DNA from: UBA6197 sp047638075
GTDB taxonomy: Bacteria > Pseudomonadota > Alphaproteobacteria > Rhodobacterales > Rhodobacteraceae
Length of the DNA: 49,531 bases
Assembly: GCF_047638075.1 (NCBI RefSeq)
Contig: NZ_JBLJBV010000098.1
Span: 1-49,531 of the forward strand
Direction: 5' to 3'
Below are positions 1 through 8,303 of the stretch, one piece after another. Made by a program: the position numbers and the translations under genes. Positions within the stretch are counted from its first letter, which is position 1; each line of letters begins with the position of its first letter. Under the pieces are notes generated by a model that was not told where the DNA came from, searched no databases, and saw nothing but the letters and a program-made list of their open reading frames with translations.

Positions 1-725
1 GTCGCTCGGTATCGCTGCCATATCCGGTTTCCTCGATGGCAAGTATTGCTCTTAAAAGACCGAAACAAAACCGCGACAGGGGCAGACAGCTATTGACCCG
101 AACTTGGCATGAGCCCGTTTATGGCAGGTGCAGCCCTTCGCTGCGATCGACGATCTGGTTGGGGGGGCACGGAGTGGAAATTTCACGTCGAGCCTCTTGA
201 GCGCGAAACTGCGCCACGAGGTGCAAAGGGCTGCCCCGCGTAAGGAAGGTGTTGAGATACTTGGTATTCCGTTCAGCAATCTCTGGCTCTTTTTAGACCA
301 AATCTGAAATGAAAAATGTCAGCCAGGGTGCGCCTCAGCCACAATAGCCCGCAAGACGCGCGCAAGTCCACTTGCAGACCCAGCGCATCGACCCGGTAAA
401 TCACTCGGTTCGGTAGCATGATGCAAACAATCAAAAAAATGACGCCGCCAAACCTCAGGACTCGAACCTTGGTGCTCTGGCAGCTTATACCGACCGGGTC
501 ACCCAAAAGATCAAGGACGGCGTCCCGACCCATGAATTGCCTTAAAGCGATGGAACAACCAACAAGATCGGCCGGTTCAAGGAACATTTTTGCCCAAAGC
601 CTCCGATCATCGTGATAGCCGGCATGGCCCCGTCAGTGGGTATAAAACGCGGTGCGAAGCTGGCAGCGGGCCGGGGGTCCCGGCTCGCGTACACGCACGC
701 AAGGGCTGCGTATGCGGCGAAAACG

Positions 726-744
726 TATTCCAGCAGAAGGAATA
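726..744. repeat. inverted repeat TATTCC-N7-GGAATA
   Basis: Two perfect 6-base arms (726-731 and 739-744) flank a 7-base spacer. The repeat lies 36 bases before the plus-strand terminator at 780-803. It could be a hairpin in a short RNA or a protein-binding site. Its role is unknown. Confidence 0.35.
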
Positions 745-779
745 TGGATTTTGCAATACAGGGGCTCTGACGGTCGCTG

Positions 780-803
780 ACAAGGCAATCGCGCCTTGTT
801 TTT
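780..803 (+). terminator. Rho-independent terminator, plus strand, without an upstream gene
   Basis: A perfect 7-bp stem, ACAAGGC (780-786) with GCCTTGT (793-799), closes a 6-base loop. Counting the last stem base it is followed by five T (799-803). There is no A-run on the other side, so it works only for plus-strand transcripts. No plus-strand gene precedes it, so it may end a small RNA. The converging DUF3422 gene ends at 870 on the other strand. Confidence 0.7.
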
Positions 804-869
804 GTTGCGAAAATCGGGGTATCGCCGCGTTGGGTGGCAATTTTGGACCTGACGGCGTGGGGCGCAGCC

Positions 870-2153
870 TTAGTGCAGCTTGCGACGGATGCGGCGCACC
901 ATCATCCAGACCGCGAAAATCACCACGGGCGTCAGGCCGGCGGTCATTGTCTCTTTACTCAGGCTTAGCGCTTTGGCCGCCGGATAGGCCAGATAACCCG
1001 CCAGGCTGACGGCGTAATAGCTGATAGCCACGACCGATAATCCCTCAACCGTGTTTTGCAGACGCAGTTGCTGATCCGCGCGACGGTCCATGCTTTCCAA
1101 TACCCGCTGGTTTTGCGCCGAGCGTTCCACATCGACCCGGGTGCGCAGCAGCTCGCCCGCGCGTGCGGCGCGTTCCAACAGGGCCTTCAGACGTGCTTCG
1201 GCGGATTTGACCGTTCGCATCGCCGGATCATAGCGCCGCATCATGAATTCTGAAAACTTCTGGCGCCCATTGAAACGGCTTTCGCGCAGCACCTCAACGC
1301 GTTGATTCACAATCGCCTCATACGCCCATGTAGCCCCAAACCGGAATGAGTGCTGCACCGCCAGCGTTTCCAGTTCGGAAGAAACGCTTAGTAGCTCTTG
1401 CAAGGTGCGCTCGGCGGGGCGTGCGTCATCGGTCATCGCTTCGACCAGGGCTGAAAGCTGCGGGTCGAGCGCGTTCAGGCGCGCAGTCAGACTACGCGCG
1501 CGGCCCAGACCCAGCATCGACATCGCCCGGTAGGTCTCAATTTCGCAGATCCGCTGCACGATCCGCCCGACACGGCCGGGCCCCGTTCCCGGCCGCACAA
1601 AAACGGCAAAACGCATCTGCCCGGCCTGATCTATGCGAAAATCCCCCGCAATGATCGCCGCCCCTTCCAAAACCCCGGCACACACCAGGCTTTCGGGCAC
1701 GAACCACTCTGCAAGGCGGGGGGCGATATCCTCGGGGTTTTCTGGCAGAGCCTCAACGCGGATACTGACGGCCGTCAACCGCTTGCCGGGGGCCGTCTCG
1801 ACCCAGTTGGCGGGAAATATCTCACCCTCGGCCGGATCGAAGGGCCGCTTTGACGCTACAGGTGCGATGGCCAGATAGGTCGTAAACTCGGTATGGCTTT
1901 CCCATTTCAGCGTATGTTTGCCGATTGGTCCGGCATAGTGACTGACGCCCCGCAGTGGAAGCGCCGCGCCGTGGCGCGTCAGTAACGCAAACAGGTGATC
2001 CACATCCTTTGTGCGGTCACGGTTGGCGGCATCGTGCGGTTCCTTGATCGCCAGATAAACGGCATGGCTTGGCACCGGAAGCTGTGGAAAGGGTCGGGCA
2101 TGCAGTTCATTCACTAACTCATAACGCAGCGGATGATCGGCGGTTGGGCACAT
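870..2153 (-). CDS. DUF3422 family membrane protein
   Basis: This 427-residue protein matches the DUF3422 family, recognised by the N-terminal NELHARPFP motif (residues 14-22), the long alpha-helical middle and the length typical of the family. The C-terminus has two hydrophobic segments (about residues 372-390 and 400-418) and ends in a basic tail, so it is probably anchored in the inner membrane with a large cytoplasmic N-terminal part. The function of the family is not established. The ATG start is preceded only by a weak AGGA. It is a single gene, separated from pntB by a terminator, and has a possible promoter of its own at 2211-2238. Confidence 0.88.
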   Translation of the reverse strand: MCPTADHPLRYELVNELHARPFPQLPVPSHAVYLAIKEPHDAANRDRTKDVDHLFALLTRHGAALPLRGVSHYAGPIGKHTLKWESHTEFTTYLAIAPVASKRPFDPAEGEIFPANWVETAPGKRLTAVSIRVEALPENPEDIAPRLAEWFVPESLVCAGVLEGAAIIAGDFRIDQAGQMRFAVFVRPGTGPGRVGRIVQRICEIETYRAMSMLGLGRARSLTARLNALDPQLSALVEAMTDDARPAERTLQELLSVSSELETLAVQHSFRFGATWAYEAIVNQRVEVLRESRFNGRQKFSEFMMRRYDPAMRTVKSAEARLKALLERAARAGELLRTRVDVERSAQNQRVLESMDRRADQQLRLQNTVEGLSVVAISYYAVSLAGYLAYPAAKALSLSKETMTAGLTPVVIFAVWMMVRRIRRKLH

Positions 2154-2210
2154 GAGGGTGGTCCTGCAGTGAAGGGTTCGTGACGGTGACGATGGCAGAA
2201 GCGTTCAGAC

Positions 2211-2238
2211 AGAATAACCAAACCGAAATCGGCGGCAA
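2211..2238 (-). promoter_or_regulatory. possible sigma-70 promoter of the DUF3422 gene
   Basis: Read on the minus strand, TTGCCG (-35) and TATTCT (-10) are 16 bases apart. Each matches the consensus at four of six positions. The predicted leader is about 50 bases. The match is modest. Confidence 0.3.
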
Positions 2239-2363
2239 ATGCCACCACCACACATGACCGACAAATCGCCACAAAACCAATAACTTGTGGGAATACATCG
2301 GTATACCGGGCCAAAATGCAACATCTTCACCCAAAACCCGCAGCCTGGCCCGCCTGATCAGCC

Positions 2364-2396
2364 AAACGAAATGGCCCCGCCGATAAGGGCGGGGCC
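2364..2396 (-). terminator. pntB: terminator after pntB
   Basis: A 9-bp perfect GC-rich stem (2373-2381 with 2388-2396, loop of 6) is followed on the minus strand by ATTTCGTTT. It lies 35 bases after the pntB stop and separates pntAB from the DUF3422 gene. Confidence 0.6.
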
Positions 2397-2431
2397 AGAG
2401 TCATTTCCCCGGGTTTGCCGTGATCCTTGGA

Positions 2432-3886
2432 TCAGTCGATCATCGGCAGCAACGCGTTCAGCGATTCTTTCGCGTCACCATAGAACATCCGGGTGTTTTC
2501 CTTGTAAAACAGCGGATTTTCAATTCCGGAATAGCCAGTGCCCTGCCCGCGTTTGCTGACAAACACCTGTTTCGCCTTCCAGCATTCCAGCACCGGCATG
2601 CCGGCGATGGGGCTGCCCGGATCTTCCTGCGCGGCCGGGTTCACGATGTCGTTCGAGCCAATGACGATTGCCACATCCGTCGTGGGAAAATCCTCGTTGA
2701 TCTCGTCCATCTCCATCACGATGTCATAGGGCACCTTGGCCTCTGCCAAAAGAACGTTCATATGCCCCGGCAGGCGCCCTGCAACCGGATGGATGGCGAA
2801 ACGCACCACCTTGCCTTTGGCGCGCAGCTTGCGGGTCAGTTCGCTGACCGCGTTCTGTGCTTGCGCCACGGCCATGCCGTAACCTGGAATGATGATCACC
2901 GAATCCGCATCATTCAGCGCCGCGGCCACACCATCGGCGTCAATCGCGATCTGTTCGCCGTCAATCGCCATCGCGGGGCCAGCGGTGCCCCCAAAGCCGC
3001 CAAGGATCACCGAGATGAAGCTGCGGTTCATCGCCTTGCACATGATATAGCTAAGGATCGCACCCGAAGAACCGACCAGCGCCCCGGTCACGATCAGCAG
3101 ATCATTGCCCAGCGTAAAGCCGATCGCCGCCGCCGCCCACCCCGAGTAGGAGTTGAGCATCGACACCACCACCGGCATATCCGCACCGCCAATACCCATG
3201 ATCAGGTGATAGCCGATAAATAGCGCCAGTAGCGTCATCAGCGCCAGCGTCCACATGCCGGCACCCTGCACGAACATCACCAGCAAAATCACCGAAAGGA
3301 TGGCCGAACCAGCGTTCAGCATATGACCGCCGGGCAGCTTTTTCGCCTTGCCGTCAATTTTGCCCGCCAGCTTGCCAAAGGCCACGACCGACCCGGTAAA
3401 GGTCACCGCACCGATAAAGATACCCAAAAACACCTCGACCTTGAGGATCGAGACTTCCACCGGCGTCTTTGACGCCAGCTTGGCCGCAAAGCCCGCCAGC
3501 GCATTCAGCGCATTGATGGCCTCGGGGGTGGCCGCCTCGCGCAGCGCCAGAATCCGCGACAGTTCCAGCTCGGCGTTGAAGCCGATGAAAACGGCCGCAA
3601 GGCCAACGAAGCTGTGCAGCGCCGCCACAAGCTGGGGCATCTCTGTCATCTGCACGCGCTTGGCCACGATCCAGCCCAGCACCGCACCGATGACAACCAT
3701 CACCAGGATGATGAACCAGTTGCCAATCCCCGGCCCAAAGACCGTGGCCACCACCGCTATCGCCATACCGACGATGCCATACCAAACCGCGCGTTTCGCC
3801 TTTTCCTGCCCTGACAGACCGCCAAGGCTGAGGATGAACAGAACTGCCGCCGCAATATAGGCCGCTGCTACGATACCAATCGCCAT
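2432..3886 (-). CDS. pntB: NAD(P) transhydrogenase subunit beta PntB
   Basis: PntB is the membrane and NADP(H)-binding subunit of the proton-translocating transhydrogenase, which uses the proton gradient to drive hydride transfer from NADH to NADP+. The 484-residue protein has a series of hydrophobic helices over roughly the first 270 residues (domain II) and a soluble C-terminal domain III with the NADP-binding GYGMAVAQAQ motif and IGSNDIVNPAAQ. The start is well placed behind GGGAGGG. It begins 15 bases after the pntA stop, so the two subunits are co-transcribed, and a terminator follows it. Length is close to the family norm (about 460-480). Confidence 0.97.
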   Translation of the reverse strand: MAIGIVAAAYIAAAVLFILSLGGLSGQEKAKRAVWYGIVGMAIAVVATVFGPGIGNWFIILVMVVIGAVLGWIVAKRVQMTEMPQLVAALHSFVGLAAVFIGFNAELELSRILALREAATPEAINALNALAGFAAKLASKTPVEVSILKVEVFLGIFIGAVTFTGSVVAFGKLAGKIDGKAKKLPGGHMLNAGSAILSVILLVMFVQGAGMWTLALMTLLALFIGYHLIMGIGGADMPVVVSMLNSYSGWAAAAIGFTLGNDLLIVTGALVGSSGAILSYIMCKAMNRSFISVILGGFGGTAGPAMAIDGEQIAIDADGVAAALNDADSVIIIPGYGMAVAQAQNAVSELTRKLRAKGKVVRFAIHPVAGRLPGHMNVLLAEAKVPYDIVMEMDEINEDFPTTDVAIVIGSNDIVNPAAQEDPGSPIAGMPVLECWKAKQVFVSKRGQGTGYSGIENPLFYKENTRMFYGDAKESLNALLPMID

Positions 3887-3901
3887 TGCGTCACCCTCCC
3901 C

Positions 3902-5473
3902 TTACGATTTCTGGAACATGGCGAGCATCCGCCGGGTGACAAGAAAACCGCCGACGATGTTGATCGACGATATCAAAACAGAGATCGCCGCCAGAAACAC
4001 CACCAGCCACGATCCCGACCCCACTTGCAACAGCGCCCCAAGGATCACGATCCCGGAAATGGCGTTTGTCACGGCCATCAGCGGCGTGTGCAGGCTGTGG
4101 CTGACATTCCAGATTACCTGGAAGCCCACGAAACACGCCAGCACAAAGACGATGAAATGGCTCATGAAGCTTTCGGGGGCAAAACCGCCAACCACCAGTA
4201 GCAGCAGGGTCGCGACCGCCAACAGTGTGACTTGCGATGTGGTCTGTTTCCTGAACAGCGTAACTTCGGCCGCGCGCTTTTCATCTGCGGTCAATTCGCG
4301 CGCCTTTTCCCGTGGCTTTGCGGCGGCGATGGCGGCGATTTTTGGCGGCGGCGGCGGGAAGGTAATCGCCCCGTCATGCGTCACGGTCGCGCCGCGGATC
4401 ACGTCATCTTCCATGTTGTGGACGATGACCCCATCCTTGCCCGGCGTCAGGTCTGCCATCATGTGGCGGATGTTTGTCGCGTAAAGCGTGCTTGACTGTG
4501 CAGCCATGCGGCTGGGAAAATCAGTATAACCGACAATCGTCACGCCATTGTCGCTGACCACTTTTTGATCTGCCACGGTCAGATCGCAGTTGCCGCCCCG
4601 TTCCGCGGCAAGATCCACCACGACCGAGCCGGGCTTCATCGCCGCCACCATATCGGCCAGCCACAACTTTGGCGCATCGCGGCCCGGGATCAGCGCGGTG
4701 GTGATGACAATGTCCATCTCGGGCGCCAATTCGCGGAACTTGGCCAGTTGCGCCTCGCGGAACTCGGGGCTGGAGGGGGCTGCATAGCCGCCTGTCGCGG
4801 CACCGTCCTGTGCCTCGGCAAAGTCGAGATAGACGAAATTCGCCCCCATCGATTCGATCTGTTCGGCCACTTCGGGGCGCACATCGAAGGCATGAACAAT
4901 CGCGCCCAGGCTGACGGCGGTGCCGGTTGCAGCCAGACCCGCCACACCCGCGCCCACCACCAGAACCTTCGCCGGGGGCACCTTGCCCGCCGCAGTGATC
5001 TGCCCGGTGAAGAACCGGCCAAAGTTGTTGGCGGCCTCGATCACCGCGCGGTAACCGGCGATATTGGCCATGGACGACAGGGCGTCCATTTTTTGCGCGC
5101 GGCTGATCCGCGGCACCATATCCATTGCAACCACAGTCGCGCCGGTCTTTTGGGCCCCCTCAAGAAGCTCTTTGTTTTGCGCGGGGTAGAAGAAAGAAAC
5201 CAGGGTCTGGCCCTTGCCCAAGCGCTTCATCTCGGCCTCGACGGGGGGGCGCACCTTGGCCACCACGTCGACCTCTTTGAACAGCGCCGGGCCGGTTTTC
5301 ACCACCGACACCCCTGCCGCCACATAGGCCGCATCCGCAAACCCGGCGGCCGCCCCGGCCCCGGTTTCAATGAAACACTGATGGCCCAGCTTTTGCAGCT
5401 GCACCGCGCTATCGGGCGTCATGGCAACGCGTGCCTCGCCTTCAAAAATCTCTTTCGGAGCCCCGATCTTCAA
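3902..5473 (-). CDS. pntA: NAD(P) transhydrogenase subunit alpha PntA (TTG start)
   Basis: PntA holds the NAD(H)-binding domain I, with the dinucleotide fold VVGAGVAGLAA, followed after a proline-rich linker by about four C-terminal membrane helices. It is the fused form; in some alphaproteobacteria these parts are two genes (pntAA and pntAB). An ATG at 5500 is in frame, but I prefer the TTG at 5473: GAGGGGG lies 8 bases ahead of it, and the product then starts (M)KIGAPKEIFEGE, matching the known family N-terminus. This gives 523 residues. A promoter is predicted at 5531-5560. PntA and PntB together supply NADPH for biosynthesis and redox defence. Confidence 0.95.
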   Translation of the reverse strand: MKIGAPKEIFEGEARVAMTPDSAVQLQKLGHQCFIETGAGAAAGFADAAYVAAGVSVVKTGPALFKEVDVVAKVRPPVEAEMKRLGKGQTLVSFFYPAQNKELLEGAQKTGATVVAMDMVPRISRAQKMDALSSMANIAGYRAVIEAANNFGRFFTGQITAAGKVPPAKVLVVGAGVAGLAATGTAVSLGAIVHAFDVRPEVAEQIESMGANFVYLDFAEAQDGAATGGYAAPSSPEFREAQLAKFRELAPEMDIVITTALIPGRDAPKLWLADMVAAMKPGSVVVDLAAERGGNCDLTVADQKVVSDNGVTIVGYTDFPSRMAAQSSTLYATNIRHMMADLTPGKDGVIVHNMEDDVIRGATVTHDGAITFPPPPPKIAAIAAAKPREKARELTADEKRAAEVTLFRKQTTSQVTLLAVATLLLLVVGGFAPESFMSHFIVFVLACFVGFQVIWNVSHSLHTPLMAVTNAISGIVILGALLQVGSGSWLVVFLAAISVLISSINIVGGFLVTRRMLAMFQKS

Positions 5474-5530
5474 CTGTATTTCCCCCTCGTCACGGGCCAT
5501 TTGCCCGGGTGGACCGAATATGGCCGAAAA

Positions 5531-5560
5531 TTCATAACATTGTGCGATAAAGTTTCACAA
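5531..5560 (-). promoter_or_regulatory. pntA: possible sigma-70 promoter of pntAB
   Basis: On the minus strand TTGTGA (-35) and TATGAA (-10) are 18 bases apart, each with four of six consensus bases, in an AT-richer stretch. The transcript would start near 5523, about 50 bases before the preferred TTG start. Confidence 0.4.
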
Positions 5561-5674
5561 GCCCCACGCGGCACCGCAGAATTTTTGCCATGAGCGAACA
5601 CGACAGACAGCGAAAGACGTCGCCCTATGGAGCTGCAAAGCTGCGAGGCCGAAATTGACGCCGCCAAGGCACGC

Positions 5675-6124
5675 TTAAATCCAGCGCCGGGTGCGCGCCG
5701 CATAGGCCCGCCACTCGGCTCCGAAATGCGCCGCTATGCGCGCCTCCTCGCCCAGGATGAAGCGCCGGGTGATCAGCGCGCCGTAAACCGGCACCAGCCA
5801 CAAGACCCACAGCCCCTGAGCATAAAGCAGCACCCCCGCCAGAATAATCGCATCCGCCAGATAGATCGGGTTGCGCGATAGGCTGAAAACCCCGCCGGTT
5901 ACCAGCGCCGTCGGGTCGCGGCGCGGAATGAACGTGGTGCGTGCCAACACCATCTGCCCCGCCGCCAACACCATCAACACCCCCCCCGCCACAACCAGCC
6001 CGCCCCCGATCAGCGGCCCCCCCGGTAACGCGATGGGCCAAAACTGCGCAAGGCCCCAGCCCAACAGTGCAAACCCCACCATCCACACCGGCGGCAAATC
6101 CAATCCTTCAAGCATCCGTCGCAT
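5675..6124 (-). CDS. isoprenylcysteine carboxyl methyltransferase-like membrane protein
   Basis: This is a small (149-residue) multi-pass membrane protein of the ICMT/phospholipid methyltransferase superfamily. The diagnostic C-terminal part is visible: GGVFSLSRNPIYLAD, followed by hydrophobic helices and EEARIAAHFGAEWRAYAARTRRWI, which resembles the S-adenosylmethionine-binding end of the family. The substrate cannot be told; bacterial members are generally uncharacterised or act on lipids or isoprenoid groups. An upstream in-frame start would add 22 basic residues, but the ATG at 6124 has AGGGGG just ahead and starts at a natural N-terminus. It is divergent from kynU. Confidence 0.8.
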   Translation of the reverse strand: MRRMLEGLDLPPVWMVGFALLGWGLAQFWPIALPGGPLIGGGLVVAGGVLMVLAAGQMVLARTTFIPRRDPTALVTGGVFSLSRNPIYLADAIILAGVLLYAQGLWVLWLVPVYGALITRRFILGEEARIAAHFGAEWRAYAARTRRWI

Positions 6125-6187
6125 CCTGCCCCCTTTGCGGCCCTGCCCGCGATAACCGTCGCCCGGCCCGTGTGGGACTATGCGCCG

Positions 6188-6232
6188 CAACCCGCACCAA
6201 TCACCAGAGCAGTTGTTTTTCGGCGCGGGTTG
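6188..6232. repeat. inverted repeat between the divergent ICMT-like gene and kynU
   Basis: CAACCCGC (6188-6195) and GCGGGTTG (6225-6232) are perfect 8-base inverted arms 29 bases apart in the 169-base divergent intergenic region. They could be paired operator half-sites. In a GC-rich genome chance is also possible. Confidence 0.3.
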
Positions 6233-6293
6233 GGCCAGACCATTGCAAAACCGCCCCTATCCTGCCCACTATCGCGCATAACCGGAGAATAGC

Positions 6294-7490
6294 ATGACCA
6301 CCGATTTCACCGCCACCCGCGCACTGTTTCATATTCCCGAAGGGATGATCTATCTGGACGGCAACTCGCTGGGTCCGATGCCCCGGGCCGCGGCCGCGCG
6401 CGTTGCCCGCACCGTCACCGATGAGTGGGGCGATATGCTGATCACCGGCTGGAACCGTGCCGGCTGGATGGCCCAACCCACCCGTGTGGGCGACCGCATC
6501 GCGCGGTTGATCGGCGCCGAGCCGGGCCATGTGGTCATGGGTGATACGCTGTCGATCAAGGTCTATCAGGCCATTGCCTCGGCATTGGAGATGAACCCCA
6601 CGCGCCGGGTCATTTTGTCAGACAGCGGCAACTTTCCGTCAGATCTTTACATGGCCGACGGGCTTTGCCGCACGCTGGGACAGGGTTACACCCTGCGCGT
6701 CGTCGCCCCCGAAGAGGTGCTGGACGCCATTGATGAAACCGTCGCCGTGACGATGATCACCGAAGTTGATTACCGCACCGGGCGCAAACATGACATGAAG
6801 GCAATCACCGCGCGGGCGCATCAGAAAGGCGCGATCGCGGTCTGGGATCTGGCCCATTCTGCCGGCGCGGTGCCGGTCGATCTGGCAGGGTGCCGCGCTG
6901 ATTTTGCGGTGGGCTGCACCTATAAATACCTCAACTCTGGCCCCGGCGGTCCGGCCTTCATCTATGTAGCCCCCCGCCACGCCGAGGCGGCCCGCCCCGC
7001 GCTTTCGGGGTGGTTGGGCCATGAGGCGCCCTTTGCCTTTGACCCCGATTACCGCCCCGGTCGCGGCATTGAGCGGATGCGCGTTGGCACCCCCCCGGTG
7101 TTGCAACTGGCCGCGCTGGAGGCCGCGCTTGATATCTGGGACATGACCAACATGGCCGATATTCGCACCGCCAGCCTGGCCCTGACCGATCAGTTCATCG
7201 CCGGCATCGAGGCCGCCTGCCCTACGCTGGAACTTGCCACCCCGCGCGACCACGACGCACGCGGCAGTCAGGTCAGCTTTCGCCACCCCGAGGGCTATGC
7301 GATCATGCAGGCACTGATTGCGCATGGCGTCATTGGCGATTTTCGCGCCCCTGACATTTTGCGCTTTGGTTTTACCCCGCTTTATATCGGCGCCGACGAT
7401 GTGACCCGCGCCATTGAAATTCTGGCGAAAGTGATGGCCGAGGCCCTTTGGGACCGTCCCGACTACAAGGTAAAGGCCCGCGTTACCTGA
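6294..7490 (+). CDS. kynU: kynureninase KynU
   Basis: Kynureninase is a pyridoxal-phosphate enzyme that cleaves kynurenine to anthranilate and alanine in tryptophan degradation. The 398-residue protein shows the family N-terminus YLDGNSLGPMP, the segment WDLAHSAGAVPVDL, and the cofactor lysine K211 in CTYKYLNSGPGGP. Length is normal. GGAG lies 9 bases before the ATG. The usual partners, tryptophan 2,3-dioxygenase (kynA) and formamidase (kynB), are not in this window, so the pathway must be completed elsewhere. It runs convergently into the lyxose isomerase-like gene, 47 bases away. Confidence 0.95.
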   Translation: MTTDFTATRALFHIPEGMIYLDGNSLGPMPRAAAARVARTVTDEWGDMLITGWNRAGWMAQPTRVGDRIARLIGAEPGHVVMGDTLSIKVYQAIASALEMNPTRRVILSDSGNFPSDLYMADGLCRTLGQGYTLRVVAPEEVLDAIDETVAVTMITEVDYRTGRKHDMKAITARAHQKGAIAVWDLAHSAGAVPVDLAGCRADFAVGCTYKYLNSGPGGPAFIYVAPRHAEAARPALSGWLGHEAPFAFDPDYRPGRGIERMRVGTPPVLQLAALEAALDIWDMTNMADIRTASLALTDQFIAGIEAACPTLELATPRDHDARGSQVSFRHPEGYAIMQALIAHGVIGDFRAPDILRFGFTPLYIGADDVTRAIEILAKVMAEALWDRPDYKVKARVT

Positions 7491-7537
7491 TCCGGTCGCG
7501 CACCGCGCGGGGCTTGCCGTCAAGGCCACCCCCCCCC

Positions 7538-8224
7538 TCAGGTCAGATGGCTGTCATAATCGCTGACCAAAAGGTGCAACGGCGCCGCGTCCTCTTCGAT
7601 CCGGGCAAAACGGCCGATAGGGGCGCGAAAGATATTGTCGGTCAGATCATCGTTGACGGTTGAAACCTCACCGATCAGCACATCGCCCCCCTCGCCCCAG
7701 AACGCATGCCAATCGCCGGGGCGCAGGGTGACGCTTTCGCCGGGGGCAAGGCGCAGCACTTCGCCGGGGGTAAAGGCGCGCGGGATACCGTCGCAGGCCA
7801 CCATTCCGCCCGCGCCTTCGTCAAAGGCGCCATTCTTGTCAGACCCATATAGCTGCACGGCCAGCGTCGCACCGCCCCGGTTGATGATATCTTCGGCCTT
7901 GATCACATGGGTATGCATCGGGCTAAGCTGGTCACGGCGCGAAATCAGCAGCTTTTCCGCATAGGCCATGCCGCCACCGCGTTGCAGATCGGCCAGATCA
8001 CCGTTGCGCAGCGTGAACAGAAAAAGGCCCATCCGGTCAAAATCGCCCTCGCCGTAATCTGTTATGTCCCACCCCATCCTTGCGCTGACGATGCGGCCCG
8101 CCTGCGGTAGGTGGGCGCGAAAATCCGTAGGCGACCAGTGGGCAAAGGGCGGCAGAACAAAGCCGAATTCAGCGATCATCGCCTTGGCCTTAGCCATTAT
8201 TTCATTGATGCGGGATCGTTTCAC
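7538..8224 (-). CDS. D-lyxose isomerase-like cupin protein
   Basis: The 228-residue protein resembles the D-lyxose ketol-isomerase family (DUF1498/YdaE type), which interconverts D-lyxose and D-xylulose in a metal-dependent cupin barrel. Likely metal ligands are visible: H104 and H106 in PMHTHVIKAED, E111, and H173 in RPGDWHAFWGEGG. The start is GTG behind AGAGGCGTC. It lies 79 bases downstream of the amidotransferase gene on the same strand and may be co-transcribed with it. No sugar transporter or kinase is nearby, so the physiological substrate is uncertain. Confidence 0.82.
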   Translation of the reverse strand: MKRSRINEIMAKAKAMIAEFGFVLPPFAHWSPTDFRAHLPQAGRIVSARMGWDITDYGEGDFDRMGLFLFTLRNGDLADLQRGGGMAYAEKLLISRRDQLSPMHTHVIKAEDIINRGGATLAVQLYGSDKNGAFDEGAGGMVACDGIPRAFTPGEVLRLAPGESVTLRPGDWHAFWGEGGDVLIGEVSTVNDDLTDNIFRAPIGRFARIEEDAAPLHLLVSDYDSHLT

Positions 8225-8303
8225 GACGCCTCTTTCCAGCTATCTTGTAGGGTATCTGTGCCTATCTTAGGGGCGCAAAAATTGCCACCCAACACCATCA
8301 GGC

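Larger units (their letters stand above)
1..869. other. region without a convincing gene; possibly decayed coding sequence
   Basis: No open frame here has a good ribosome binding site plus a recognisable protein. Frames with protein-like composition exist on the plus strand: one without stops at about 114-305, and one ending with a stop near 540 that reads AAYTDRVTQKIKDGVPTHEL. They are broken by in-frame stops (for example TAG at 345 and 414). A minus-strand frame at 273-587 is open but matches nothing I know. The stretch may be a decayed gene or mobile-element remnant, or plain intergenic DNA. Its 3' part carries an inverted repeat and a plus-strand terminator, described separately. Confidence 0.4.

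Noticed and set aside
590..1009. Plus-strand open frame crossing the orphan terminator and the end of the DUF3422 gene
   Set aside because: It passes through a terminator and overlaps a real gene end. The composition is not protein-like and there is no ribosome binding site.
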